Part shown: positions 1-6,378 of the stretch, piece by piece
Layout: every line of letters begins with the position of its first letter
How positions within the stretch are numbered: the stretch's first letter is position 1
NCBI GenBank assembly: GCA_003455565.1
Contig: DMQW01000166.1
Location: 1 to 6,782, forward strand
Origin: Limisphaerales bacterium
GTDB lineage: Bacteria; Verrucomicrobiota; Verrucomicrobiia; Limisphaerales; UBA11358
Length of the DNA stretch: 6,782 nt
Direction of reading: 5' to 3'
Notes under the pieces: generated by a model
What the model saw: the letters and a program-made list of their open reading frames with translations, nothing else
Told to the model about the DNA's origin: nothing
Database searches by the model: none
Position numbers and translations under genes: made by a program

Positions 1-999
1 TTCGCGACGATGATCGAGGCCGGGTTGAACGTCGTCAGCGCGCTCGTCATCCTCGAGCAGCAGACCGACGACAAGTACCTCGGCGCGGTGATCAAGGAGC
101 TGCGCGCCGACGTCGAGGGCGGGCTGCTGCTCTCCCAGGCGCTGGGGCGGCACCCGAAAGTCTTCTCCCGGCTCTATGTCGCGATGGTCGAGGCGGGCGA
201 GGCGGGCGGCTTTCTGGACGTGGTGCTGGCGCAGATCGCGGATTTTCAGACGCGTGAAAAGGAACTGAAGTCGAAGGTGCTCACCGCGATGATTTATCCG
301 TGCATCCTGATGTTTCTCGCGCTGGTGGTGCTGACGGTGCTACTGGTTTTTTTCATCCCGAAATTCCAGAAAGTTTTTGCGAGCGTCCACGGTTCGCTGC
401 CGGTCATCACGCAGATCGTCATCGGCATGAGCCACGTCGTGCGGTCGTATGGCCTGTTCGTCGTGGGCGGAATCGTCGCCGCCATTTTTCTGGTGCGCGC
501 GTGGTTTCTTTCCGAAAAGGGCAAGCGCATGTGGGAGGGCATGATCTTGAAATCGCCGCTCATCGGCCCGCTCATCGGGCAATTCGCAATGGCGCGGTTC
601 TGCCGGATGCTCGGCACGCTGCTCGGCGCCGGCGTGCCGCTGGTGCATGGGCTGAACGTCGCGCGCAAATCCATCGGCAACCAGATTCTGGTGGATGCCG
701 TCGGCCAGTCCATCGAGCGCGTGCAGCAAGGCGGACGGCTCGGCCAGAGTCTCGCGGATTGCAAAGTCCTTTTTTCCGGCTCGGTGCTGGAAATGATTTC
801 GGTCGCGGAAGAAAGCGGCAAGCTCGACGCCGAACTCGTGCGCGTGGCCGGCGTCACGGAATTTGACCTGGACCGGAATTTGAAAACCGCCGTGGCGTTC
901 GCCGAACCATTGATGCTGTTTCTCATCGCCGGCTTCATCGGCGTCATTTTCATCAGCATGTTGCTGCCCATTTTCTCGCTGCAAGATTACATCAAATAA
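1..999 (+). CDS. gspF: GspF, T2SS inner-membrane platform protein (5'-truncated)
   Basis: The frame is open from base 1 and ends at TAA 997-999, giving 332 residues. Family members have about 400, so roughly 70 N-terminal residues lie outside the window; the ATG at base 10 is internal, not the start. Two T2SSF repeats are visible. The first begins at the window edge (FATMIEAG) and carries MVEAGEAGG at about residues 62-70. The second begins near residue 200 (FCRMLGTLLGAGVPL) and carries AEESGKLD near 269-276. Hydrophobic segments lie at about 101-121 (after the conserved YP), 151-171 and 305-327, which is the usual GspF topology. In the family this protein spans the inner membrane and couples the GspE ATPase to pseudopilus assembly. 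gspG follows after 13 bases. The first 52 codons all end in G or C and look unlike the rest of the gene (see findings). PilC of type IV pili is the alternative name, but the following GHIJK set favours GspF. Confidence 0.95.
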   Translation, partial: FATMIEAGLNVVSALVILEQQTDDKYLGAVIKELRADVEGGLLLSQALGRHPKVFSRLYVAMVEAGEAGGFLDVVLAQIADFQTREKELKSKVLTAMIYPCILMFLALVVLTVLLVFFIPKFQKVFASVHGSLPVITQIVIGMSHVVRSYGLFVVGGIVAAIFLVRAWFLSEKGKRMWEGMILKSPLIGPLIGQFAMARFCRMLGTLLGAGVPLVHGLNVARKSIGNQILVDAVGQSIERVQQGGRLGQSLADCKVLFSGSVLEMISVAEESGKLDAELVRVAGVTEFDLDRNLKTAVAFAEPLMLFLIAGFIGVIFISMLLPIFSLQDYIK

Positions 1000-1012
1000 A
1001 CTCCGAACTTTT

Positions 1013-1447
1013 ATGAAAATCGAAATCAAAAAAATCGCGGTTCAAAAAACCAAGCTGCGCCGCGCCTTCACGCTCGTCGAAATGCTGCTGGTCGTCACCA
1101 TCATCGGCATCCTCGCGGCGCTGGTCATCCCGAAGATTGTCGGCCGCAGCGAGCAGGCCCGCGCCACCGCCGCGCACGCCGACCTGTCCTCGATCAAGAC
1201 CGCGCTCGACGCGTTCGAGGTGGACAACGGTTTTTATCCGAAAGGAATTCAAGATTTAATCCAAGTGCCGGGCAACGCCAGGAACTGGCACGGGCCGTAT
1301 CTCGAAAAAATTCCGCAGGATCCGTGGGGCAACAATTATATCTATTCGTTCCCCGGCAAACACAACGCGGGTTCCTACGATTTGCTGTCCATCGGGCCGG
1401 ACGGCAAGGAAGGCACGGATGATGACGTTGGCAACTGGACAAAGTGA
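1013..1447 (+). CDS. gspG: GspG, major pseudopilin
   Basis: This 144-residue protein is the expected main subunit of the periplasmic pseudopilus. It has a basic leader, a predicted prepilin-peptidase cleavage between A18 and F19 (RRA|FTLVEM), the conserved mature Glu5 (E23), and a hydrophobic helix to about residue 40. The C-terminal part has the GspG signature: GPYLEKIPQDPWGNNY at about 94-109, then YDLLSIGPDGKEG and DDDVGNW (122-142). These match the family's calcium-binding loop, with Asp residues at 130 and 136-138. Length fits the family. The -1 residue is Ala rather than the usual Gly, and the 18-residue leader is longer than in classic GspG. The ATG at 1013 is the only sensible start; no good Shine-Dalgarno precedes it in the 13-base gap after gspF, so reinitiation from gspF is likely. 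Its last 29 bases overlap gspH. Confidence 0.97.
   Translation: MKIEIKKIAVQKTKLRRAFTLVEMLLVVTIIGILAALVIPKIVGRSEQARATAAHADLSSIKTALDAFEVDNGFYPKGIQDLIQVPGNARNWHGPYLEKIPQDPWGNNYIYSFPGKHNAGSYDLLSIGPDGKEGTDDDVGNWTK
1406..1413 (+). promoter_or_regulatory. Ribosome binding site for gspH, inside gspG
   Basis: AAGGAAGG lies inside the 3' end of gspG, where it is part of the codons for the GKEG stretch. It sits 5 bases before ATG 1419 and 8 bases before the second in-frame ATG at 1422. It supports a gspH start inside gspG rather than at a later codon, and slightly favours 1422 by spacing. Confidence 0.6.
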
Positions 1448-1940
1448 TTTTCGCCGCCGCGCGTTCACGCTGGTTGAACTGATCCTCGTGCTGGCGCTGC
1501 TGGTGATCGTCACGTCGCTCGCAGCGCCGTCGCTGGCAAATTTCGTGCGCGGCCGCGCGCTGGATTCCGAGGCGCGGCGGGTGCTGGCGCTGATGCACGC
1601 CGGCCAGAGCCGCGCGGTTTCGGAAGGCGCGGCCATGGTTTTGTGGGTGGACGAAAAAGCCGGCAGTTACGGACTGCAGGCGGAAACGTCGGGACAGAAC
1701 GGCGATGCGAAGGCGGAAAATTTGACGGTGGATTCCACGCTGCAAATCGCGGTGTTGAGCGCCGGAGCCGCCACGCCGGCGACGTTTAATAATTTGCCGG
1801 CCATTAAATTTTTGGCGGACGGCACGGTGGACGAAAACAGTCCGCCGACTTTGAAATTGACGGACAGCGCGGGATTTTCACGCTGGCTCGGCCTGACCGC
1901 CAGCCGTATGGGTTATGAAATTCGCGACACCGAGAAATAG
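1419..1940 (+). CDS. gspH: GspH, minor pseudopilin
   Basis: A 173-residue type IV pilin-like protein. The N-terminus has a basic stretch and predicted cleavage between A15 and F16 (RRRA|FTLVEL), with E20 as mature Glu5, followed by a hydrophobic helix to about residue 38. The region after it (SEARRVLALMHAGQSRAVSEG, about 50-70, then VLWVDEKAGSYGL) matches the GspH/FimT pattern of a long helix leading into beta strands, and FLADGTVDENSPP near 130-142 resembles the late conserved motif of that family. In the family GspH is part of the H-I-J-K tip complex. Two adjacent start codons exist (1419 and 1422), both served by AAGGAAGG at 1406-1413; TTG 1428 is a weaker option. The start lies 29 bases inside gspG and the end overlaps gspI by 26 bases. 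The assignment as H rather than another minor pseudopilin rests on gene order plus this pattern. Confidence 0.88.
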   Translation: MMTLATGQSDFRRRAFTLVELILVLALLVIVTSLAAPSLANFVRGRALDSEARRVLALMHAGQSRAVSEGAAMVLWVDEKAGSYGLQAETSGQNGDAKAENLTVDSTLQIAVLSAGAATPATFNNLPAIKFLADGTVDENSPPTLKLTDSAGFSRWLGLTASRMGYEIRDTEK

Positions 1941-2355
1941 CCGTTGCGCGGCGAGGCGCCGTTGCCAGGCGTTCACGCTGGCCGAGGTGCTGGCGGCGTT
2001 GCTGTTCCTCGCCATCGTGATTCCGGCGGCGGTGGAGGCAATGCATATCGCGAGTCTCGCGGGTGTGGTCGCCGCCCGCAAAGGCGCGGCGGCGCGGATC
2101 GCCGACCGGATTTTGAACGAGAGCCTGGTCATGACGAACTGGAGCAACGGCACGCAGAACGGCACGGCCACGGAAGGCGGACTGGATTTCCGCTGGACGT
2201 TGACGAGCCAGACGTGGTCGCAGGACCCGATGCAGGTGGTGACGGCGGAAGTGAAATTTTCCGCGCAGGGCAAAGATTACGCGGTGACGTTGAGCACGCT
2301 GGCCAGCCAGCCGGGCCAGTTGGGCCAGACCGCAACGATGAATACGACGAAGTGA
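1915..2355 (+). CDS. gspI: GspI, minor pseudopilin
   Basis: A 146-residue pseudopilin. A basic 19-residue leader (several Arg at 7-16) precedes predicted cleavage between A19 and F20 (CQA|FTLAEV), with E24 as mature Glu5. The hydrophobic helix runs to about residue 40. The remainder (A-x-RIADRILNESL, then EGGLDFRWTLTSQTW and VVTAEVKFSAQGKDY) fits the small GspI fold, where a short helix is followed by a sheet with an E-G-x-x-F/Y-x-W type strand. In the family GspI nucleates the tip complex by pairing with J and K. The ATG at 1915 lies within the end of gspH (26-base overlap) with no visible Shine-Dalgarno, so translation probably depends on gspH. Its TGA shares four bases with the GTG of gspJ. 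Confidence 0.88.
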   Translation: MKFATPRNSRCAARRRCQAFTLAEVLAALLFLAIVIPAAVEAMHIASLAGVVAARKGAAARIADRILNESLVMTNWSNGTQNGTATEGGLDFRWTLTSQTWSQDPMQVVTAEVKFSAQGKDYAVTLSTLASQPGQLGQTATMNTTK

Positions 2356-3038
2356 AAATTGAAACAAACAACACAAGCGCGTTCACGCTGATCGAGATGA
2401 TTCTCGCCATCGGCGTCGCCGCCATTGTTTTGGTGGCCATCAACGCCGTGCTGTTCACCGCGCTGCATCTGCGCGAGGTGACGAGCGCCGTCGTGGACGC
2501 CGCCACGCCGCTGGATCAGGCGACGACGTTTTTGCGCCGCGACCTGCAATGCGCCGTGACGCCGAAGCCGAGCGGAGTTTTGTCCGGCGATTTCAAGATC
2601 GGCAACGTGAACAGCGTGGGCATCACCGAGCCGGTGGCGGCGGAAATGTTCACGGCGACCGGCGCGTTGAGCCAGGGCGCGCCATGGGCCGACATCCAGC
2701 GCGTGACCTACGAATTAAAAAATTCCACCGGCAGTTCCGGCACGCGCGATTTGTATCGCAGCGTCACGCGGAATATTTTGACCACGAGTTCGCCGGACGT
2801 GGCCGACCAGCTCATGTTGAGCGGCGTGGCGAGCGTGAAATTTTCCGGCTACGACGGCGCCAGTTGGAATGACACCTGGGACACGAGCGACGTGACTTCG
2901 GTGAACACCAACCTGCCGCTGGCCGTCCGCGTGGAAATCAAGCTGGCCGGCAGCGACACGACGACGGAGCCGATTCAACTGGTCGTGCCCATTGATTCGA
3001 TCTCGCGGACAAACATGGTTCTCACCAGCACAGAGTGA
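2352..3038 (+). CDS. gspJ: GspJ, minor pseudopilin (GTG start)
   Basis: A 228-residue pseudopilin. The GTG at 2352 overlaps the gspI stop as GTGA and gives a short leader with predicted cleavage between A10 and F11 (TSA|FTLIEM), mature Glu5 at E15, then a hydrophobic helix to about residue 35. The frame stays open upstream to 1944, but that stretch is a shadow of gspI and has no prepilin leader, so GTG 2352 is preferred. After the helix, LDQATTFLRRDLQCAV (about 55-70) matches the conserved R-R-D-L block of GspJ. The later region (RVTYELKNSTG, RDLYRSVTRN, VASVKFSGYDGASWNDTWD) matches the GspJ beta-rich domain, including the typical F-x-x-x-D-G-x-x-W pattern. In the family GspJ binds I and K at the pseudopilus tip. 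gspK follows after 7 bases. Confidence 0.9.
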   Translation: MKIETNNTSAFTLIEMILAIGVAAIVLVAINAVLFTALHLREVTSAVVDAATPLDQATTFLRRDLQCAVTPKPSGVLSGDFKIGNVNSVGITEPVAAEMFTATGALSQGAPWADIQRVTYELKNSTGSSGTRDLYRSVTRNILTTSSPDVADQLMLSGVASVKFSGYDGASWNDTWDTSDVTSVNTNLPLAVRVEIKLAGSDTTTEPIQLVVPIDSISRTNMVLTSTE

Positions 3039-3045
3039 ATCAGAA

Positions 3046-4395
3046 ATGAAATTGACCAATTCACAACTACGGTTTGACGCCCGGCGTGAACGCGCCTCGG
3101 TGCTCATCATCGTGCTGTGGGTATGCATCGGCCTCGTCAGCATCGCGCTGTATTTTGCGAACACGATGACCTACGAACTGCGCGCATCGGACAACCGCGT
3201 GAGCGGCATCATGGCCGACCAGGCCATCGAAGGCGCGGCGCGCTACGTCAGCCTCGTGCTCCTGAATTACGCGACCAACGGCGCGATGCCGGACAGCTCG
3301 CAGTTCAAATGCGAGGCCGTGCCGGTGGGCGATGCGAAGTTCTGGCTCATCGGCCGCGACCCGAACGAAGGCAATTCCACCGAGCCGTATTTCGGCCTTG
3401 TGGATGAAGGCGGCAAATTGAATTTGAACAATGTCAGCACAAACGTCTTTCAGTTTCTGCCGAACATCACGTCCGATTTTGCCGACGCCATCATGGACTG
3501 GCGCGGCACGAACGGCGTCGTCTCGCTCGATTACACGTCGCTCGGCTACGCGCCGAAATATGCGCCGTTTGAGACCGTGGACGAACTGCGGCTCGTCTAT
3601 GGCGCGACGGTGGATATGCTCGCCGGTGAAGATTTGAACCGCAACGGCGTGCTCGATACGAATGAAAAAGATTTAAACAGCAACGGCGAGCTGGATCCCG
3701 GCCTGTTTGAATACGTGACGGTCTACACGCGCGAACCGAATTTTCATGCCGACGGCTCGTCGCTGACGAACGTGAACACCGCGTCGGAAAGCAAAATACG
3801 GTCGCTGCTGCAAGGGGCGGGCGTCAGCACTTCCTATGTGCCACGCCTGATCGCCACCAATGCGTATGCCCGGCCCTACAAAGGAATCTTTGGCTTTGTC
3901 CTCCGGTGCAAAAACTCGAACATGAGTTCGGACGATTTTGCAAGAATTGCCAACGACGTCAAGACCAGCACAAACACCTATTTTCGTGGACGCGTGAACG
4001 TCAACACCGCCTGCTCTGACGTGCTAACGGCCTTGTTCATGGGCATGAATGTGGACGAGCAAACTGCCATTAGCGCCGCGCAGACGCTCATTACTTATCG
4101 CCAGCAGAACCCGAACAACCTCGGCTCCATTGCGTGGGTCATTGACGCGCTGGGCACCAGCAGTTCGGTGGTCACGGCGCTGGCGGGTGGCGATTTTGTC
4201 ACCACGCACAGTTTTCAATTCACCGCCGACATCGCGGCGGTCGGGCCGTTCGGGCGCGGCTACCGGCGTGTGAAATTCATTTTCGACATGAGCGACGGCT
4301 CGCCGAAAATTCTTTATCGCCAGGACTTGAGCCGGCTCGGCTGGGCGCTCGGCGAAAAAGCCCGTCAAACTTTGGTCGCAACCGACACGCAATGA
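3046..4395 (+). CDS. gspK: GspK, pseudopilus tip protein with EF-hand-like insert
   Basis: A 449-residue protein, larger than the other pseudopilins as expected for GspK. The N-terminus has RERA|SVLIIVLWV, predicted cleavage between A17 and S18, with no Glu at mature position 5 (I22); lack of Glu5 is typical of GspK and fits a tip position. The large insert domain has three repeats of the family's N-x-N-T-A type motif: GKLNLNN (123-129), NVNTAS (242-247) and RVNVNTAC (316-323), each leading into a helical segment, plus IMDWR after the first. Residues 196-220 hold two EF-hand-like loops (see separate entry). ATG 3046 is chosen because it places the leader correctly; a TTG at 2992 would add 18 unrelated residues and overlap gspJ. 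No clear Shine-Dalgarno precedes it. The stop overlaps gspL as ATGA. Confidence 0.94.
   Translation: MKLTNSQLRFDARRERASVLIIVLWVCIGLVSIALYFANTMTYELRASDNRVSGIMADQAIEGAARYVSLVLLNYATNGAMPDSSQFKCEAVPVGDAKFWLIGRDPNEGNSTEPYFGLVDEGGKLNLNNVSTNVFQFLPNITSDFADAIMDWRGTNGVVSLDYTSLGYAPKYAPFETVDELRLVYGATVDMLAGEDLNRNGVLDTNEKDLNSNGELDPGLFEYVTVYTREPNFHADGSSLTNVNTASESKIRSLLQGAGVSTSYVPRLIATNAYARPYKGIFGFVLRCKNSNMSSDDFARIANDVKTSTNTYFRGRVNVNTACSDVLTALFMGMNVDEQTAISAAQTLITYRQQNPNNLGSIAWVIDALGTSSSVVTALAGGDFVTTHSFQFTADIAAVGPFGRGYRRVKFIFDMSDGSPKILYRQDLSRLGWALGEKARQTLVATDTQ
3631..3705 (+). other. Tandem EF-hand-like calcium loops within gspK
   Basis: GspK residues 196-207 read DLNRNGVLDTNE, matching the 12-residue D-x-N-x-N-G-x-x-D-x-x-E calcium loop at every ligand position. 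One residue later, residues 209-220 (DLNSNGELDPGL) repeat it, with D, N, N, G and D in place but Leu at position 12; E222 is nearby. Calcium binding is known for characterised GspK and GspG proteins, though usually through other motifs. Binding here is inferred from the motif. Confidence 0.75.
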
Positions 4396-5852
4396 AACCT
4401 GCTTTCAAATTCAAATTTCGCCGGCGCAAAAAACTGGCGTCGCTCCTCGGCCTCGCGCTCGACGGCAGCCGGCTCGACGGCGTCGTGCTGCGCCACGCGA
4501 ACGGCGCGCTGCAATTGCAGCAGAGTTTTTCCGTCGCGCTCACGCTCGACCCGCTGACCGCCGCGCCGGAACTGGTTGGCCGCGAAATCCGCAACCACCT
4601 CGACGCCGCCGGCGTGCGCGAACGCAACTGCATTCTCGGCCTGCCGTTGAAATGGGTTTTGACGGCGCACACGGAACTGCCGCCGTTGCCGGAGGCCGAC
4701 GCGGCGAGCTTGTTGCAGATGGAGGCCGAGCGCGGTTTTCCGAGCGACGTGGCGACACTGCAAGTCGCCGACTCGCGCAGTCCGCTGGCGGGCGGCAAAA
4801 AAAATGTTTTGTTCGCCGGCATCCCGAACACGCACCTCGTGGCGATGGAAAAAGTCCTGGCAGCGGCGAAATTAAAACCGGTCAGTTTCGCGCTCGGCCT
4901 CACGGCGCTGCAATCGGCGGCGGATGAAAAATCCAGCGCCGTGCTCGCGATGATGACGGGCGAGAGCAACGTCGGCCTGCAAATCACCTGCGCGGGCGGC
5001 GTGGCGGCGCTGCGTTCGCTCGAAGGCGCGATTGAAAACGAGGCCGGTCGCGCCGTGCTGCACGCGGATGTCGTCGCCCGCGAGACGCGCATCACGCTTG
5101 GCCAGTTGCCGGCGGAACTGCGTGAATCCGTGAAGCGCATCCGCATTTTTGGCCCGCCGGAACTGGCGCGACCGCTCGCGGATGAATTGGAACTGCGCTT
5201 CGAGCCGGCGGGTTTGAAAGTCGAAGTTGTTTCCGCCTACGCGCCGGATGAATTTGGCGCGCAGCTTCCGGTCGGCCCAACCGTTTCGGCGGCGTTCAGC
5301 CTGGCGGCGCGGGCGTTGCTGGGACAGCCGCCGGCGTTTGAATTTCTGCCGCCGAAACCGACGTTGCTGGAACAGTTCGCGACGAAATATTCTTCGGGCC
5401 GGTTGCGGACGACGGGCGCAGTCGCGGCGGGAATCGCGGCGATTCTTGTCGGATTATTTGTGATCCAACAGATCCAGCTCTGGCATCTGCGTTCGCAATG
5501 GTCGCACATTTCCACCAAAGTTGCGGAGCTGGAAAATGTGCAGGATTCAATCCGCCAGTATCGTTCTTGGTATGACGGTTCGTTCCACAGCCTTGCCATT
5601 TTGCGGCAGTTGTCGCTGGCGTTTCCCGAAGACGGCGTGGTGACGGCGAAGAACATCGAGATTCGCGACGGCAGCACGGTGACGTGTTCCGGCACGGCGC
5701 GCGACAGCTCGGCGTTGCTGGCGGTGGAGACGAAATTAAGCGCGGCACCGGGCGTGTCTGGCGTGCATCACGAACAAAGCCGGGGCAGCCGGACGCCGAT
5801 TCAATTTGTGTTCAGCTTCAAATTCAACCAAGGAGGAGGCGGTGAAAATTAA
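4392..5852 (+). CDS. gspL: GspL-like assembly platform protein (PilM-PilN fusion architecture)
   Basis: A 486-residue protein starting at an ATG that overlaps the gspK stop (ATGA). The layout is: a very basic N-terminus (R/K-rich, residues 6-14); an actin-like PilM/GspL cytoplasmic domain from about 18 to 315; FEFLPPK at 316-322; one transmembrane helix at about 341-358; a short coiled coil at about 362-390; and a C-terminal PilN/GspL-like alpha-beta domain (about 395-480). Known GspL proteins have this cytoplasmic-membrane-periplasmic order and link the GspE ATPase to GspM and the pseudopilus. The first strand reads LGLALDGSRLDGVVL where PilM has a G-I-D-I-G-S-S type phosphate motif, so the Asp appears lost and nucleotide binding is doubtful. 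The last codons encode QGGGGEN and contain the Shine-Dalgarno of the next gene. It could equally be called a PilM-PilN fusion; position after gspK favours GspL. Confidence 0.85.
   Translation: MKPAFKFKFRRRKKLASLLGLALDGSRLDGVVLRHANGALQLQQSFSVALTLDPLTAAPELVGREIRNHLDAAGVRERNCILGLPLKWVLTAHTELPPLPEADAASLLQMEAERGFPSDVATLQVADSRSPLAGGKKNVLFAGIPNTHLVAMEKVLAAAKLKPVSFALGLTALQSAADEKSSAVLAMMTGESNVGLQITCAGGVAALRSLEGAIENEAGRAVLHADVVARETRITLGQLPAELRESVKRIRIFGPPELARPLADELELRFEPAGLKVEVVSAYAPDEFGAQLPVGPTVSAAFSLAARALLGQPPAFEFLPPKPTLLEQFATKYSSGRLRTTGAVAAGIAAILVGLFVIQQIQLWHLRSQWSHISTKVAELENVQDSIRQYRSWYDGSFHSLAILRQLSLAFPEDGVVTAKNIEIRDGSTVTCSGTARDSSALLAVETKLSAAPGVSGVHHEQSRGSRTPIQFVFSFKFNQGGGGEN
5830..5836 (+). promoter_or_regulatory. 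Strong ribosome binding site for gspM, inside gspL
   Basis: AAGGAGG, followed by a further AGG, lies within the last codons of gspL and encodes part of its Gly run. It is 5 bases before GTG 5842 and fixes that start over the TTG at 5806. It is the best Shine-Dalgarno match in the window. Confidence 0.8.
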
Positions 5853-6378
5853 AAATCGCCAGCAATTTTTGGTCGTGTTGACCATCGCCGCCCTGGCGCT
5901 GCTCGTCAGCGTGAACTTCATCTTCTCGCCGCTGGCAGGCTGGTGGTCGGCGCGTTCGCAGCAGATCAAGGAATTGCGCACGCAGGTCAAGGACGGAAAC
6001 AACCTGATCAAGCGCGAGGCGGGCATCCGCAGCCGCTGGGACGGGATGCGCACGAACGCGCTGCCGGCGAATACGTCGCTCGCGGAACAGCAGTTGCTCA
6101 AAGCGGTGGACAACTGGTCGCGCAGCAGCGGCGTGGAGATCACGAGCATTATGCCGCAGTGGAAAAATGATTCGACGAATTATATGACGCTCACCTGCCG
6201 CGTGGAAACTGCGGGCGACCTCGGCACGTTGAGCAAATTTCTTTACAACCTTGAAAAAGGCCCGCTGGCTTTGCGGCTCGACTCGGTGGAACTGGGCCTG
6301 CACGCGAACAACAACCAGCAGATGACGCTCGGCCTGGAACTCAACGGGCTGGCACTCATCCCGCACGATAAAAAATGA
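5842..6378 (+). CDS. gspM: GspM/PilO-like inner-membrane protein (GTG start)
   Basis: A 178-residue bitopic membrane protein. A short basic N-terminus (K2, K4, R6) precedes one transmembrane helix at about 9-28, then a polar helical stretch likely to form a coiled coil (about 38-70, ARSQQIKELRTQVKDGN and on), and a C-terminal alpha-beta domain (about 85-175, including GVEITSIMP and LGTLSKFLYNLEKGP). The last motif, a helix reading x-L-x-x-F-L-x-x-L-E followed by a strand with L-R-L-D-S-V-E-L, is the PilO/GspM ferredoxin-like pattern. In known systems this protein pairs with GspL (or PilN) in the periplasm. GTG 5842 is chosen because AAGGAGG lies 5 bases upstream and it directly starts the basic/TM leader. 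It overlaps gspL by 11 bases. Sequence divergence in this family is high, so M versus PilO cannot be separated from sequence alone. Confidence 0.82.
   Translation: MKIKNRQQFLVVLTIAALALLVSVNFIFSPLAGWWSARSQQIKELRTQVKDGNNLIKREAGIRSRWDGMRTNALPANTSLAEQQLLKAVDNWSRSSGVEITSIMPQWKNDSTNYMTLTCRVETAGDLGTLSKFLYNLEKGPLALRLDSVELGLHANNNQQMTLGLELNGLALIPHDKK

Noticed and set aside
1000..1012. Gap between gspF and gspG as a promoter or terminator site
   Set aside because: It is only 13 bases with no hairpin and no room for a promoter; the genes read as one transcript.
340..1029. Minus-strand frame opposite gspF (229 codons)
   Set aside because: The translation is rich in His, Asp, Arg and Ala with no fold or motif; it mirrors the codon bias of gspF on the other strand.
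1944..2351. Upstream extension of the gspJ frame, which stays open back to 1944
   Set aside because: It overlaps gspI almost completely, is Gly/Arg-rich out-of-frame translation, and would bury the prepilin leader in the middle of the protein.
2992..3045. TTG at 2992 as an earlier gspK start
   Set aside because: It adds 18 residues read out of frame from gspJ and no ribosome binding site supports it; ATG 3046 gives a normal prepilin leader.
4277..5146. Long open frame on the minus strand opposite gspK/gspL (289 codons)
   Set aside because: It lies antisense to a well-supported gene, its translation is low-complexity Ser/Arg/Ala-rich with no recognisable domain, and such antisense frames are common in GC-rich coding DNA.
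5806..5841. TTG at 5806 as an earlier gspM start
   Set aside because: GTG 5842 has AAGGAGG 5 bases upstream and begins the basic/transmembrane leader directly.
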